From contig NC_091096.1 in assembly GCF_024713975.1 (NCBI RefSeq), positions 6,017,501 through 6,081,500 on the forward strand: a DNA stretch of 64,000 bases. Reading direction: 5' to 3'. Made by a program: the position numbers and the translations under genes. Under the pieces are notes generated by a model. It searched no databases, was not told the DNA's origin, and saw only the letters and a list, made by a program, of their open reading frames with translations. This DNA comes from Paralichthys olivaceus (Eukaryota > Chordata > Actinopteri > Pleuronectiformes > Paralichthyidae). Shown piece by piece: positions 1 to 12,400 of the stretch (the first letter of the stretch is position 1; each line of letters starts with the position of its first letter).

Positions 1-72
1 TCTTCTTGTGATATCAATCAGTTGAATGAAACAGCACCATTTAAACTGTTTAAACTCGTGTTTGCTTCACAG

Positions 73-176
73 TTTACTGGATATCTGGAGCTCAAACCTG
101 TTTTCTCATCACATCGGCCTCTTTGATCGTCCCGCTCGCTCTCCTGAGCACAGCTGCGAGGCAGAAGGACGAGTGA
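73..176 (+). CDS. Terminal exon of an unidentified multi-pass membrane protein (partial)
   Basis: A splice acceptor (pyrimidine-rich, ending CACAG at 72) is followed by an open frame that starts in phase 2 and ends at TGA 174-176. It encodes about 34 residues, beginning YWISGAQTCFLI, then a strongly hydrophobic stretch and a short charged tail ending RQKDE. This looks like the last transmembrane helix and cytosolic tail of a polytopic protein. The pattern of Tyr, Gly and hydrophobic residues vaguely recalls the last helix of major-facilitator transporters of the SLC16 type, but that is only an impression. A poly(A) signal about 360 bases downstream supports a gene end here. The other two frames are open for only short distances, so the frame choice is tentative. 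Confidence 0.4.
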
Positions 177-535
177 GAAGGACAAAGACTTGAACAGACT
201 TTAAAAAGAAGTGACGGCAGAGACATCCTGATATTTTGCTGCCTAAACGAATGTAATGATGTTTACATCTGCTGGGAGATCAAGCACTAAGTTATTACTT
301 CATGAGGAGATGTTCGGTACACCTGCTGCGCTGCTGCCTAAGAATCAGTTCATGAAACTCAATAATGCAAAAAGATGATGCACGAGCCAAAACCAAAGGG
401 GGACCAGAGCGAGGGAGGTCGCTGTGTAACTGAGAAATGAATGGACGTCATGCTTTTTACTGTGCGTGCTCATGCGAATATTATGTGAATAATATGCACT
501 GCTTGAGCCAGGGTGGGGTTACAAATAGTTTGTAA

Positions 536-541
536 AATAAA
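536..541 (+). terminator. Poly(A) signal AATAAA, probable end of the left-edge gene
   Basis: A canonical AATAAA lies 360 bases after the stop of the putative terminal exon, and AT-rich DNA follows. It fits a short 3'UTR for the gene entering from the left edge. Confidence 0.4.
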
Positions 542-604
542 TCATCATCATTTTATATAATACCAGATGATTGTATAAAAAGATTCTTGGTACTGTGACT
601 TAAC

Positions 605-690
605 TAAAGTGGCAGAAAGTAATTTAGTGCATTTACTCAAGTAAAAATGTTGATGTACTTTATTTTAGTATTTCCATTTTATAAAAAACA
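605..690. repeat. Fragment of a teleost dispersed repeat (ACTCAAGTA type)
   Basis: The segment contains GGCAGAAAGTAATTTAGTGC, then ATTTACTCAAGTAAAAATG and TTAGTATTTCCATTTTAT. I recall this word order from a dispersed repeat common in fish genomes. A second degraded piece with the same words (TTTGAGTACATT, CTGTACTTTATATTTTGGTA) lies near 28.4-28.6 kb. Class and family are not determined. Confidence 0.45.
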
Positions 691-1560
691 TTTTCTACAT
701 GTATATATATATTGTTCTTCACAACATGTTGAGTGCTAAAGTTTTTGAATGAAAGAATATGATCTAAAGAATAATGTGCCTTTTTTATTAGTGAATTCCA
801 CCTCAACAGCTACAACATTAAACTTTAGTTAAACGAATGAATGGATTCATTTTCTTTTGATACTTTGAACATTTTACTTTATGTGACATCATTTTTTTTA
901 AATGTGTGGCTTGATATATTTGGAAATATTGTATGCACAACTGATACTTATAATAATTTTTTTTTAAAATATATACTAAATAAAGAAACCCTTCTACGAG
1001 ACAGGACCACTACATTAGGCAGTTTTTTTTTTTTACAAAAAGTAAATTGATAAATTGGTTGTTTATTATTCTACCTGGTTCTTATTTAAATTATGGTAAT
1101 CCTAATTTGATTCAAGTAAACTTTATAATAATAATAACAATACTACTACTAATAATAATAATTGTGTTATATATATTATATACACATGGGTCACAAACAG
1201 AAATATGATTAAATAATAAAATATATAAAATGCAGATCAGAATCAAACAGTAAAATATAAAATCCGCATTATAATCACCCATTAAAAATAAAAACACTAA
1301 CACTGTCAGTCTGAGGCCTCTGTGGGGATTGAGGTGTAAAACGCAGTGAGGTCAGTAGGGGTCGCTGTGGGCTCTGCGCGTCTCACATTTCGTAAACATC
1401 AGCTGTTGCCTTCAGGCTCCAGGAGCTGCCTCCGTGCTAACAGGTTGTTAGCTGTTAGCCCGCTGCGCTAACACAATGTCGGCGCAGATAAACGCGGCCC
1501 CGTCGCTTCTGGGAGTTTGACAACACGTGGAAGATCCGGTGAACATGTGGAAACGTGACT
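691..1560 (+). other. Intergenic DNA and probable secisbp2 promoter/5'UTR
   Basis: From about 690 to 1300 the sequence is AT-rich with poly-T runs and a short ATT/TAA-rich stretch, and I see no gene. From about 1310 it becomes more GC- and CpG-rich, which fits a housekeeping promoter and first exon for secisbp2. No TATA box is evident. The TSS cannot be placed by eye. Confidence 0.45.
1524..1529 (+). promoter_or_regulatory. E-box CACGTG upstream of the secisbp2 start
   Basis: A perfect palindromic CACGTG lies 57 bases before the secisbp2 ATG in the CpG-rich first-exon region, and another sits just inside intron 1 (about 1612). USF and MYC-family factors bind this motif. Its use here is inferred. 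Confidence 0.3.
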
Positions 1561-1585
1561 GCGTTTAGAGAGAAATCTGAAAAAA

Positions 1586-4500
1586 ATGGAAAAGGTACGA
1601 AATGTAAACGTCACGTGTTTGGTTGTTGTTTTTTTTAGCAAGCTAGCCAGTGATGCTAACGTGCACCAATGCAAGTAGCTCACCCAAAGCTAACTTTCTT
1701 CTTTTTTTTAATTTAGCAAAGTTCAGCTGCTGTAAACTTGTGTAGACGATGCTTGTGAGGCCACAGCCGCTTCGAACGCACGGTCGAGCTGCGAGTGAAG
1801 ACACTTTATAAAACACCAGTTTTGACGGATCACTCTTAAAATCACGAAGACGTAGCTTTAGCTGGATGTTAAATCAACGCGCTAATAGTCAGCTAAGTTG
1901 TCTAATCAGAGCCTGAGCTTTGCACGTGTCACAAAACCTGGATAAAGTGATCGGATAGTGTGAATGAAGTATCCGAGGTTACGCACTGTTGAGCTCATTA
2001 ACGTGGTTGTCAAAGGTCGCATTTAACACTGTTGAGCAATTTCCCACTTTTGCTCTGACTTCGCATCACTTTACATGTTAAACTAGCTCTAAATACAAAT
2101 GTTTGCATTCGAGGAACAGATGAATGATAAAGTTATTGATATTATTATTATTATTATTATTATTATTGTTATGATGATGGTAAATAAGATAATTTCATAG
2201 GTAAGTCTGGAACAGGACCTTTAACTTGATAAATGCAACACAGTTTTCAGATCTCTCTAATCCTCACATGGAAGAAAGGTTTTAAATAACTACTACAGTT
2301 ATGTTGCAAAAGATTGGAAACTGCAATTAATGTTAAAACCTGTGACAGTAAACAAATGTGTTTCCACTCTGCCATTAGTTTTTTTTTCCAGTATAATTAT
2401 TCCAACCTTACCAAGCAATGAATAAATAAATATGGTCTTATTTTTAAGGGTGACAGACTGTCGAGCTAAAGAATTATGTTGTGGTTTTGTCTCTCCAGCC
2501 TTTTGACCCTAAACACCAGAGGAGACTGATAAAGGAGCCTGCTGAGTCTCACACAGCTTCATCGACCTCTCTGATATTACCAAATCCATATGTGTCTGGC
2601 CATAATCCAAAGGGGTAAGAACTAATGGCAATAATTGGGCCGACTTAATGTCTGGGACACTTTTGTAAAAGATTCAGCTACTTGTACTTTGTGTAAATGT
2701 TGGATCTCTTCAGGAACCAGTCAGGTCTGAGCCCAAAGGCAGCAAGAAAAGAAGACGTACCAAGGAATCACGGCTGCAACAACAATCGTCGTGCTGGAGA
2801 CACCAGTGATGGTTTCCTATGGAGAGACAGGTCTACACGGGATCCACAAGCAAGGGTTGGTTTCATTTTGAACCCAGAAAACTAAGTGAACCTAACATCT
2901 TTCATGAAATTAATTTCAATGATTTGTATTTGTCTCTACAGGCATCAAGAAGCAACAATGGCTTCTCAGCCCAAAGCAGAGTCATGGACCAGAGCACAAC
3001 GGATGCACAGAGAAGAGGTATTTATCACACAGGCCATTTTTTCCCTTAAAAATTATTCTCAAGAAATCACATACACAAATTGTTTTCTAAACTTTTCGGT
3101 GACCTCATCATTTAGTTTGTTTTACTCAAGTTGATAGAAAATATATTTTTTGCAGAGTTTTACAAGAGTTTTATGTAATTGATCCGCAGGTTTTAGAGGA
3201 GCCAGATCTGCCATGAACTCTGCAGGGACGTCAAAACCAGCACAGACCAACTTGGTCCCATTTGAAGTAAAGATGGCAGATTTCCCAGAGCTGGCTGGTG
3301 TTCCACTGAGCAAAGCAGCCCCCCCTCTTCTTCAGAAAGAGTGCTGGGGTCCTATTCCTCCCTCCATGAGCCCTCAAACACCCCCCCCTGCATCTACCTG
3401 GAAGGTGAGCCCAACAGTCCTATATGTTACTGTGCAGTATTATAGTTGTGGTTATACTCATGACTTAGGACTTTGCTACTTTTGAATAGTCCGGGAGGAG
3501 ACGATCCCCAACACGGCCGGATCCCCAACAAAGAGGCACCAGTGTAAAACCAGATCCCCCTGCCATCCCAGCAGGTAGGGCGAAACGTCTTGTTGTCACT
3601 CTTCCAATGTCTATAAAGCAAAGTCAATAATATTTCAGGATGTATCATTGTTTTTATGTGAACAGATCAGCCAGTGGTGACATCGTGGGCTAATGTCGCC
3701 TCTCAACCTCCGAAGAAACTCGTCCCTAAAGAAGAAAAGACAGTCAGCGGCATGCAGGTTAATACATAATCACTAATTATAATAATAATATGGTTTTAAA
3801 ATATAAAGACAGTATTCCAGCCCTCACCTATGGTCATGAACTTCGGGTAGTGATTGAAAGAATAAAATTGCAAATACAAACGTTTCCTCTGTGAGGTGTC
3901 CGGGCTCACTGTCACAGTTAGGGTAAGGAGTTCAGACATGCAGAAGCTCTCTACTCTGTGTTCCTTCTCTGTACAACTGATTTCTGAAAATGTTTCCTTC
4001 CTCTTTTATGCATCCTGTCAGTCAGAGGAAATCGCTGCAGCGCAGGAGGAAGGCACCGCAGGGAAGAAAAAGCGCAAGAAAAAGAAGAAGAAAGCTAAAG
4101 GTGCTGATGAAGATGCAGAAGTGGAGTTTGAAGAACCTGCAATTTATCAGGAGCCTCCGAAGTTTGAGGTGAATAAAAATGTTTCTGTATTTTTATCAAA
4201 TTTAAAAAGAAGTGAAGATTTCTTTGAAATATTGGATTGAAGATGATTTGTTTTTGTCTTGAAAGGATGAAGAGGAGTTTCCAGGCTTGACTCCTGCTTT
4301 GACTCGGACTGACAGATTGTTAAGCAGCAGCAATGCAGCTAAGCTATGCAACGAGGTATATTTATCTTTTTGAGATGTTTTCACATATTAGTCATAATGC
4401 TGTGTTGTAATTTCCTGCAGGGGTGGAGCATACACATTTCTACATGTGGGGTCAATGGAGTGTCATTAAAATATATTAGGTGAAATTTAATTAGCAAAAT

Positions 4501-6999
4501 CTCTGTTCCCTTTGTTAAGGAAAACCAAAGAATTGGAGGTCAGCACCTGACTGCTGACCAGAACAAGGAAAAGTCGACTGCAGCAAAAACTCAGTCCACA
4601 GAGACGACTAAAAAAGGACAGGTTTGTTTTTTCAGCTTTCATTCAATTAATTTGTCCTTTAATATCATCCAGGTGAAAGCCTGTTTTTTACCCCTGGTAT
4701 TGGTCTTTTGATTCCTAAAAAACTGAAAAGGTTTCTGGAAAGAAGAGCAAAGCTCCTGTTCAGCTGGACATCGGAAACATGTTGGCCGCCTTGGAAAAGA
4801 AGCAGCAATCTCAAAAAACCAGGCAAGATGCCAAACCAGTCATTCTCTCAGGTGGGTTAAGGTCGGCAGCGATGAATCGTCATTTGTCTTGTTTTTGATG
4901 TGAAAGTATATTCTTGCAGATAACAAAAAGAAATACTTAGCGCTGTGCTTACAGATCCAGATCTGTCAGTACAATGTTTAAAATGTGTCCCAGGATAAGT
5001 GTCTTTTAAAATGATTTCTTTGAAGTTGGTGGGGGACTACCTGTTGTCCAGAAGCAGCCATTAGTCCAGAAGAAGCCGCCTTGGCAGCAGGGTCAAGTTG
5101 CACACAATCCCCTGGACTCCACCTGCCCAATGGTGAAGAAAGGAAAGCAAAGAGAGGTGCCCAAAGCCAAGAAACCCACTCCCCTTAAAAAAGTAAGTCC
5201 ACTGTCTTTAAAACAAATACAGACGGGTTAAATTTTATGAATCATTTATTTCAGCAGATCAACTTGTTATCATATTTCTGTCTGATCCTCAGGTCATTTT
5301 GAAGGAAAGAGAGGAAAGGAAGCACAGGCGTTTGCTGGAGGAGAGAGGTCTAATTTCTGAAGATGAGCTCAAACCTGTTAATGATGCAGATGAAGAGCAG
5401 TGCGACATAAATATCACAGGTCAGAGCAAGCGCGTGAGAAAACACAATATAATTGATTCCTATGGTGATCACAGTGCAAGTTTGATTTTGATTGTATTTT
5501 GTGCTTCTCAAATATCAGATGAGGTTGGGAATCCGACAGAGGATCTTGAGGATCAGTCGGAGTTTATTGGCACAAACTTGATGGTGAATGAAGGTGAATG
5601 TGATGAGGAGAACGAAAACGAAAAGGAGGAAACCGTAGAGCAACAAACCACCTCACCCGTGCCCTGCGCAGTCAGTCGACCCAAAATCCACAGCAGGAAG
5701 TTCAGAGAGTAAGACTGTAAAAGCATCCTTACTCTGATTCAAGTTTAAATCTTTCCTGTGTGTTCATTGTGTGCGGAAGAAATACGTAAACATTTAATCT
5801 CACAGAATTGAAATCTGTATCTTGTCTGTCAGCTACTGCAGCCAGATGCTGAGCAAAGATGTGGATGAGTGTGTGACGACCCTGCTGAAGGAGCTGGTGC
5901 GTTTCCAGGACCGCCTGTACCAGAAGGACCCCATGAAGGCCCGCATGAAGAGACGCATCGTGATGGGGCTCAGAGAGGTCTTGAAGCACCTCAAACTCAG
6001 GAAGGTCAAATGCGTCATCATCTCGCCAAACTGTGAACGAATCCAATCCAAAGGTATTGTGTAGTTACATGGGAGTTTCATGAAAGCAAATATTGTTAGT
6101 GCTTTACATTTCTCAAGAAGCGGGACTAGTTTTCAAATTGACTTCTAATCTCTCACAAGTTTAAACCCGGGAGCAACTGAGTTCAGACACGTTACAGCTT
6201 AACACACAAAATGCTTGGAATTCTGACGCCGTCATAGAGAAATGCCATCTCTCACAGGCGGCCTGGACGAGGCGCTGCACACCATCATCGACACGTGTCG
6301 TGAGCAGGGGGTACCGTTTGTGTTTGCGCTCTCCAGGAAAGCTTTGGGTCGCTGCGTCAACAAGGCGGTGCCTGTCAGCCTGGTGGGCATCTTCAACTAT
6401 GATGGTGCACAGGTCAGGTTTAGTTCACACTAATCACTAACAAGATAGATGTAACGATAAAGAAAACGTTTTAGAGATGACAACTTTGTCTTACTTACAG
6501 GACCACTACCATAAGATGATCGAGTTGTCGTCTGAGGCCAGGACAGCTTATGAGGTGATGGTTTCCAGTCTGGAGCAGAGTGACCAGGCCGAGGCAGAGC
6601 AGGCAGCGAACAGTGAGGAAGAGCTGCAGATCAGCAGCATGGCTGAGGAGGCTGAGCCCAGTCCAGAGAGCACACATCCAGAGGAACCAGAATACAGTAA
6701 GTTACTGTCCCAACTGATGATACCTGTTTACACAAGGTGATCCTAAGAGATAAAACCAAGGGAAACATGACATGTTGTGATTTGACCAAGTTCAATAAGA
6801 GAAGAATCAGTTCACCATTTATGGTTGAATAAAAATGAAATAATACTCCTTTTGTATTTTTTTCCCACCAGTATCAATTTGGAAGAAAATGTTGCATAAG
6901 GAGTACAACCATTCATTTTTGAACTTTGAGGAGCAGCTCAGCTCCTTGTGTTTGGACAGTGAAGGTACTGAAAACACTGATGAAGATGTGAACAGTTGA
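1586..6999 (+). CDS. secisbp2: SECIS-binding protein 2 (selenoprotein synthesis factor)
   Basis: The protein binds the SECIS element in the 3'UTR of selenoprotein mRNAs and recruits the selenocysteine elongation factor so that UGA is read as Sec. Exons: 1586-1594, 2499-2614, 2714-2855, 2942-3017, 3190-3404, 3490-3574, 3666-3757, 4022-4168, 4266-4355, 4520-4621, 4731-4851, 5026-5192, 5293-5419, 5519-5708, 5833-6053, 6258-6412, 6501-6696, 6872-6999. All phases agree and give 792 aa (human 854). Visible parts are a DFPEL motif in the N-terminal half, a Lys-rich NLS-like run (exon 4022), the SECIS-interaction segment with KGKQREVPKAKKP (about residues 430-470), and the L7Ae RNA-binding domain (about 560-690) with ELVRFQDRLYQKDP, VIISPNCE and FALSRKALGR. 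The coding part of exon 1 is only Met-Glu-Lys. The L7Ae half follows human SECISBP2 closely, so I prefer it over SECISBP2L. Confidence 0.95.
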
Positions 7000-9475
7000 C
7001 AGTGGTGAAGCCCTCTGTGCCTGAAAAAGAAAATGAACCCACATGTGCTGATAACCAGCAAAGAAGAAACGAGGATGGACTTAATTTCACATGCAGAAAA
7101 ACATCAGCACAAGGTTCTTCTGCTGCAGCAGAGCTCAACCTGAGGGGGTATTCAGGAAATTAATAATGAATCTTTTTTTTTTTTTAAACTGCTAAAGTAA
7201 TATTTTTGTGTTTGAGTTAAAGATAAATGGGCAAATCTGTGTATATCTGAGGGTTTCTAAACTGGAGATTAACCACTAACATACTAGGACCAAAGCTGTC
7301 ACTTGAATAGATCCCACAATATGAATTTTGTGTATAAAATATGAACCAAGAAATAATCAATGATCATTTTGTTTTAGCCATTGTGTTGCAGCTCTTATCT
7401 TATTGATCCTTATTTGAGCCCAGTGTTGCACCTGCAGGCCACCATTGCACAACGAGGTTGAGTTTAAAGTTAGGAATTGAACTATGTTATTAATTTACCT
7501 TAAAAAATGACGTGAGGAAGAAATACTTTTTAAAGGAGACTATACTACATAGGGTGTGTTTTTTGATGGTAAACAGTAGGTACAATGCACAATATATGGG
7601 CTGCCAGGGATTATGTTCTTTCAATAAGAAAAACCGTTAAACTAGACAATATGCCTGCTGGTAGTTGAGTTATAGAGTAACGTAAAAGGAACTAGAAAAT
7701 TCTTTTTTTTGTTTACAGTAATTGAAATTGCTCAGTGACAATCACGTAAAGAAAAAAAAGCAATACATTTCCACATTTTAAGCGGCAAAATTAAGTCAGA
7801 ATTTAGATTTAATTGATCAAGATCTAAAGTTATAGAAGATTCACTTGTTAAATGATCCTTACTTTTGAAAGTCAAAATTACTAATATTAACATTTGAGTT
7901 TGTTGAATCATATTGTAAAAGTGATTCAATGTCTGATTTGGTTAAAAAAAAAAAGAAGCTTGTAAGTGCTGACAGAGAACCTCAGTGAATCTTGTGGGAT
8001 TGGGTTCAGGCAAGTTGGATTTAGTGTCATGACAAAGTTGATTGTTTCTTGATGCACTGACAAAAATATGAAAGTTTAACAAGAAATTGGTTTGTTGTTA
8101 ATTATATTATTTCTCAAAGTATAACTGGATTTTGATCTGAATTAAGTTTATTTCGTTATATCTGACATTTCTTTATTTTGATTAAAGAAAATACATTTAT
8201 TTTCATGGGATTATTTTTATGACTTCAGTTCAGAAAGAGCAGAGACACAGACATGCTACATGCTACTGAAGCGTCTGTCCTTAACCTGAGGCCAAAAGAA
8301 TAACTGCACTATGCAAAGTGCCACACAAGACCAGACTCAATGCTGAAGATGCACACAGATGTCAAGCTATGTCTGCTGTCTTTGTTTCTATGAAACAAAC
8401 AAATCACAAGATGTAATTGTTACACATTTGAATATCTTTAAATGAATGAATCCTTTTGTACAATGTGATTTAAAGTTGCCTGTTTAATTCAAAAATGATC
8501 TTGGTCTCAAAGTCAAACACTTAGAATTTCAAATTCGTCACTTAAATGTGTGTTTACTAAATCAAATCATTTGTGACTTTAAAGAAAACAGGATATGTCC
8601 TTTTGGAATGAAACTTCAAATCAGTTAAAGGAAGTAATTCAATATCAGCTGCATTTTGTGTCGTGCAAAATAAATAATTGCTATTAAATACATTGATTAT
8701 TATTCGCTATGCAGACATCTATTGTTATTCATCCAAACGTGCCTGTTGCTTACATAAGAATATGTCACCTCGTTTAAAACTTCATTATCATGAATTTGTA
8801 CTGTGAATGTGACGACATAGGAGAAGCAGTGCAGTCTTCTGGTGTGAATATCCCAGATAAACCAGAATGACTCGTGTGTTCCATACCCTGGGGCTGAAGC
8901 AACAAGCAGCAAAGCCATTAAGTAACATTTTAACCACCAACTACTCTTCTGCTGATTCTCCATTCCTTGCTGCTAACGAATGTTCAGCGTAACTACAACT
9001 GAATTAGCTCGATGTTATAAGGTTTCATGTTTCCTATGTTAACAAAACTATTTTTACACAAATGCAAAGTGTCAGACCTCATGGAGTAAAAGTTGTAATT
9101 ATAATTCATCCTCAGGAAATCCTGGATATCTGCAGCAAATATCACAGCAATGCATCTAATCATTGACAAGATGTAATGTTATATATTCAACTTGAACCAC
9201 AAACGTTAACAGAGGACACATAAGGGGATCATCCAAGTCAGTATGGTTCTTCCTCTGGTGACCTTGAATGTCAACTGTCATTGCAATCCATCCAAGTCCT
9301 TTACACAGAAGGTAAAATCAAGAATCGAGTTTTTAGAAAGGTGCTGAAAAGATGAGTCTGAGGAAAGTGATGTTTTGTTTTGAACATTCGAGCTTGTAAA
9401 CCTTTTCAAGTAATAACACTAATTCTGAATACGAGCAGAGTGTGGCCCCTTTAATTGTTAAAATTAAACTACACT
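7000..9475. other. Convergent 3' ends of secisbp2 and prlr; no other gene seen
   Basis: This gap separates two genes that converge. It is AT-rich and must hold both 3'UTRs. An AATAAA on the + strand at 8669-8674 could end secisbp2, but a 1.7-kb 3'UTR is a guess. I see no strong AATAAA for prlr on the minus strand. Short open frames here lack splice or family support. Confidence 0.4.
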
Positions 9476-12400
9476 TTACATTAAAGGTGGTGTAGGGATA
9501 GTATAAACATATCCGCTGCCAATTAGTTCCGGGCACGCTCCCACTACACTGGCTCCAGCTTCATGAGGATTTCTCTGCTTCTTATTGCTGCACTCTGTGT
9601 AGCGGTCACTCTTCTCCCTACAGGAGGAGTCAGCGGAGGCGCTTTGTCTCCGCAGGAGGAGCATATTGTCACTGACCACCTCCTCCACCTTGCTGTAGTC
9701 CTCTGATATGTTCTCGTCTCGTCTCTGAACATCCATGCAGCCAAGGACTCTGTCTCTATGGAGGATGAGGATATTGTCACCGTTCACCTCCTTCACTCTG
9801 GTGTAGTCCGCCTCACTCACATCCACCTCCTGCATGTTCTTATGTCTCTGAAAATCCACGTAACCGCTGTTCGATAGATGTTGGACACCGCTCCCAGTGG
9901 CAGTGTCGCAGCTCGACCACCCCTGATTTGTGGTCTCTGGCAGTGTCTCCCTTTCATATAAACTCACTCCTGAGAGAGACACGTTGGTGTTTGCAAAGTT
10001 ATTTATTTCATTCCTTCTTTCCTCTGCCTTCTCCCTGTCACTTTGGCCCGGGGGCGACTCCTTGCAGTGGGTTTCCAAGTTTAAGAGGAAGCCAGTCAAG
10101 CTTTTCTTCCCTTTTTGAGAACTGGACGAGTTGGGCAGACGCACGTCATCAGACACGATTAAATACTCCTCGATCTCGTCCTTCCAGGCCTCCACAGAAG
10201 GAAATGTCTGGTTGATGATCAGGGCATTGTTGACGTCTTCAGATCGTCCCCTCTGGAAGAATCAGAGAGGGATCTTTCAGCAGATTGTTAACAGACAGCA
10301 CAGTATTTGGGCCATAATGTGGTGCTGATGAGCAAAATGATTATGTAATTCATTATTCGTGAAATATAACAAGGTAACAGACTTATCTCCTCATACTAAT
10401 ATAAGTGGTAAAATAGTAAAATTGCGACTTCAATCTTGTAATATCATGAATTTCTTTCTTGTACAAAAGCAACTTTCCAGGGTCCAGATTTTGGATATGT
10501 TGGTTATAAAGTGCAGCTGCAGTGTTACCTTGAGAAGTTGAACGTCAATTCCTCGTATCTTTGGACCAGGAACAGGAGGCAGAAGACACTGCTTCACACT
10601 AACGAACAAAGAAAGTGAGTCACGAGTCAGAATGATCCTCCTCATCCTGATTTCACATTCAGACTTGTCAATCATTCTGTGTGGGAGATACATACTGTTT
10701 CCTCTTTATGACCAAGACACACATTGCTGTTAGAAATGGAACTGTAGAGAGGGTGGAAAGCAATATCCAAAAGGGTTTCTCACTCTGAGGATCTAAATAA
10801 GAAAAGAATGGAATATATGTTTTTTTTATTGATTGTTAGTATCAGTTGCCTGCTTTTTAAAAAGCCCAAAAAAAACCGCCTGAAACGCACAGTTAAAGGT
10901 TTTCAAAGAGGTAGAGTTGCTCCACTCGCTCCAGGAGCCATGGTCTAATCTGCAGCGGACTTGAACCACGTACATCACCCCGGGATTGATGTTGTACAGG
11001 TTGAACTGGGTTTGTGTTCCTGACGTGTACTCCTGCAGAAAGACAGAACATCTTATGTGTACCTTGCACCAATGTGTATTGACTGTAGATGGACAAAGAT
11101 GGACAAATTGACGATTCCAAAACAAAGTCAGAGAGATTCCACTCACACCATTTTATTATTATTATTATAGATGTCTTCAAAGCAAAAACTACGTGCAGTG
11201 TTTCTCACCCTCCACACGTTGGCGTCCTCTTGTTTTAATCTGAGTTCATATTTAATGGTGACCCATCCTGACTTGGTGTCTGTGTTTTGGGGACTCTCCC
11301 ATCTGATGTGGAGATACGGGTTGTCCTCCCTCTTCATCACCTGCAGGCTGACGTTTCCAGGAGCGTTGGGCTTCACTGTCAAGAGGGCACATAGCAAGAC
11401 AGTGCACAGCAGTGCTTTGAGCTACATGCTAATATCGGCACACTAACATGCAAATTAACCCCAACATATAACGCTACAGCTTTTTTCAGCCTATAACAAA
11501 TGGGAAAACTTGTAGAATTATTACTTTCCATCAGAGAAGTCTGTCTGATATAACATAACCTACTCTGATTGAAGAGTTTGTCAAAACACTGAGGGAAGGT
11601 TTGGTGGCAACAAAGAAAACATCAGCTGTATAGAATTATTTCATGGAATTATCTGGAAAAGAATGAAAATATAGCATGAGCTGTTGGTGGTGTTGCAGGA
11701 AAGGTCAAAGGGTCACCAAAGTCATTTAGAGTCACATCTATCCAGCAAATAGATTTTGAGATATTTCCGTCTTGACATTGGTTTTAAGAGGCCAGAAAAA
11801 ACAACTGTGATTCGTTTTAAATATTTGACTCAGGGTAAGTTTAGATTCCTCTGATCCGTCAGTTACGTCTTTCTTACAAGACTTTGCTCCAAATGTACTG
11901 TAAATACAGCACATGGAAATCACATGTTCAACTGCCCGCATAACCAAACAAAAGACGTGAAACTTGATCCAAGACTGTACCCAAGGTTTCCACCAGGCAC
12001 AAACCAGTTCTGCCTCATTCTGTCTATGCTTTCTTTTGTGCCTCAAGTCTGTCCGTCAGTATTTTTCCATTCCTTACCAAGCAATAGAAAAACTGCACTA
12101 TAAATAAAACTGTGCCAACATTTAGCTCCATCAACGCAGGTCGTTTTCAGCTGTTTTAACTTCTACTCTAACAAATACACTGATCAAGTGGTGATCAATA
12201 GTTCAAAGTGTCTCACTGATATAAGACACTGATGAGCTCAGCACTGATTGTTCATTATCCTCCAGAAATCTGTCTTCATGTCTTTCTTTGTTTGTCCTTC
12301 GATTTTATTGACAATCGCTCAACTGATCGACTTCGCAACCCTCACCCTCTATTTCTTACCTGCGCCAAGCAGCTTATATTTTCACCTCTGTCCATTTGTT

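Noticed and set aside
5299-5712. A single uninterrupted 137-codon secisbp2 exon
   Set aside because: As the main form it would add 33 residues in a place where family members have none. I model an intron at 5420-5518 but report the open intron as a finding.
11738-12046. Minus-strand open frame of 102 codons in a prlr intron
   Set aside because: Composition is intron-like, there is no recognisable domain, and the flanking prlr exons join in phase without it.
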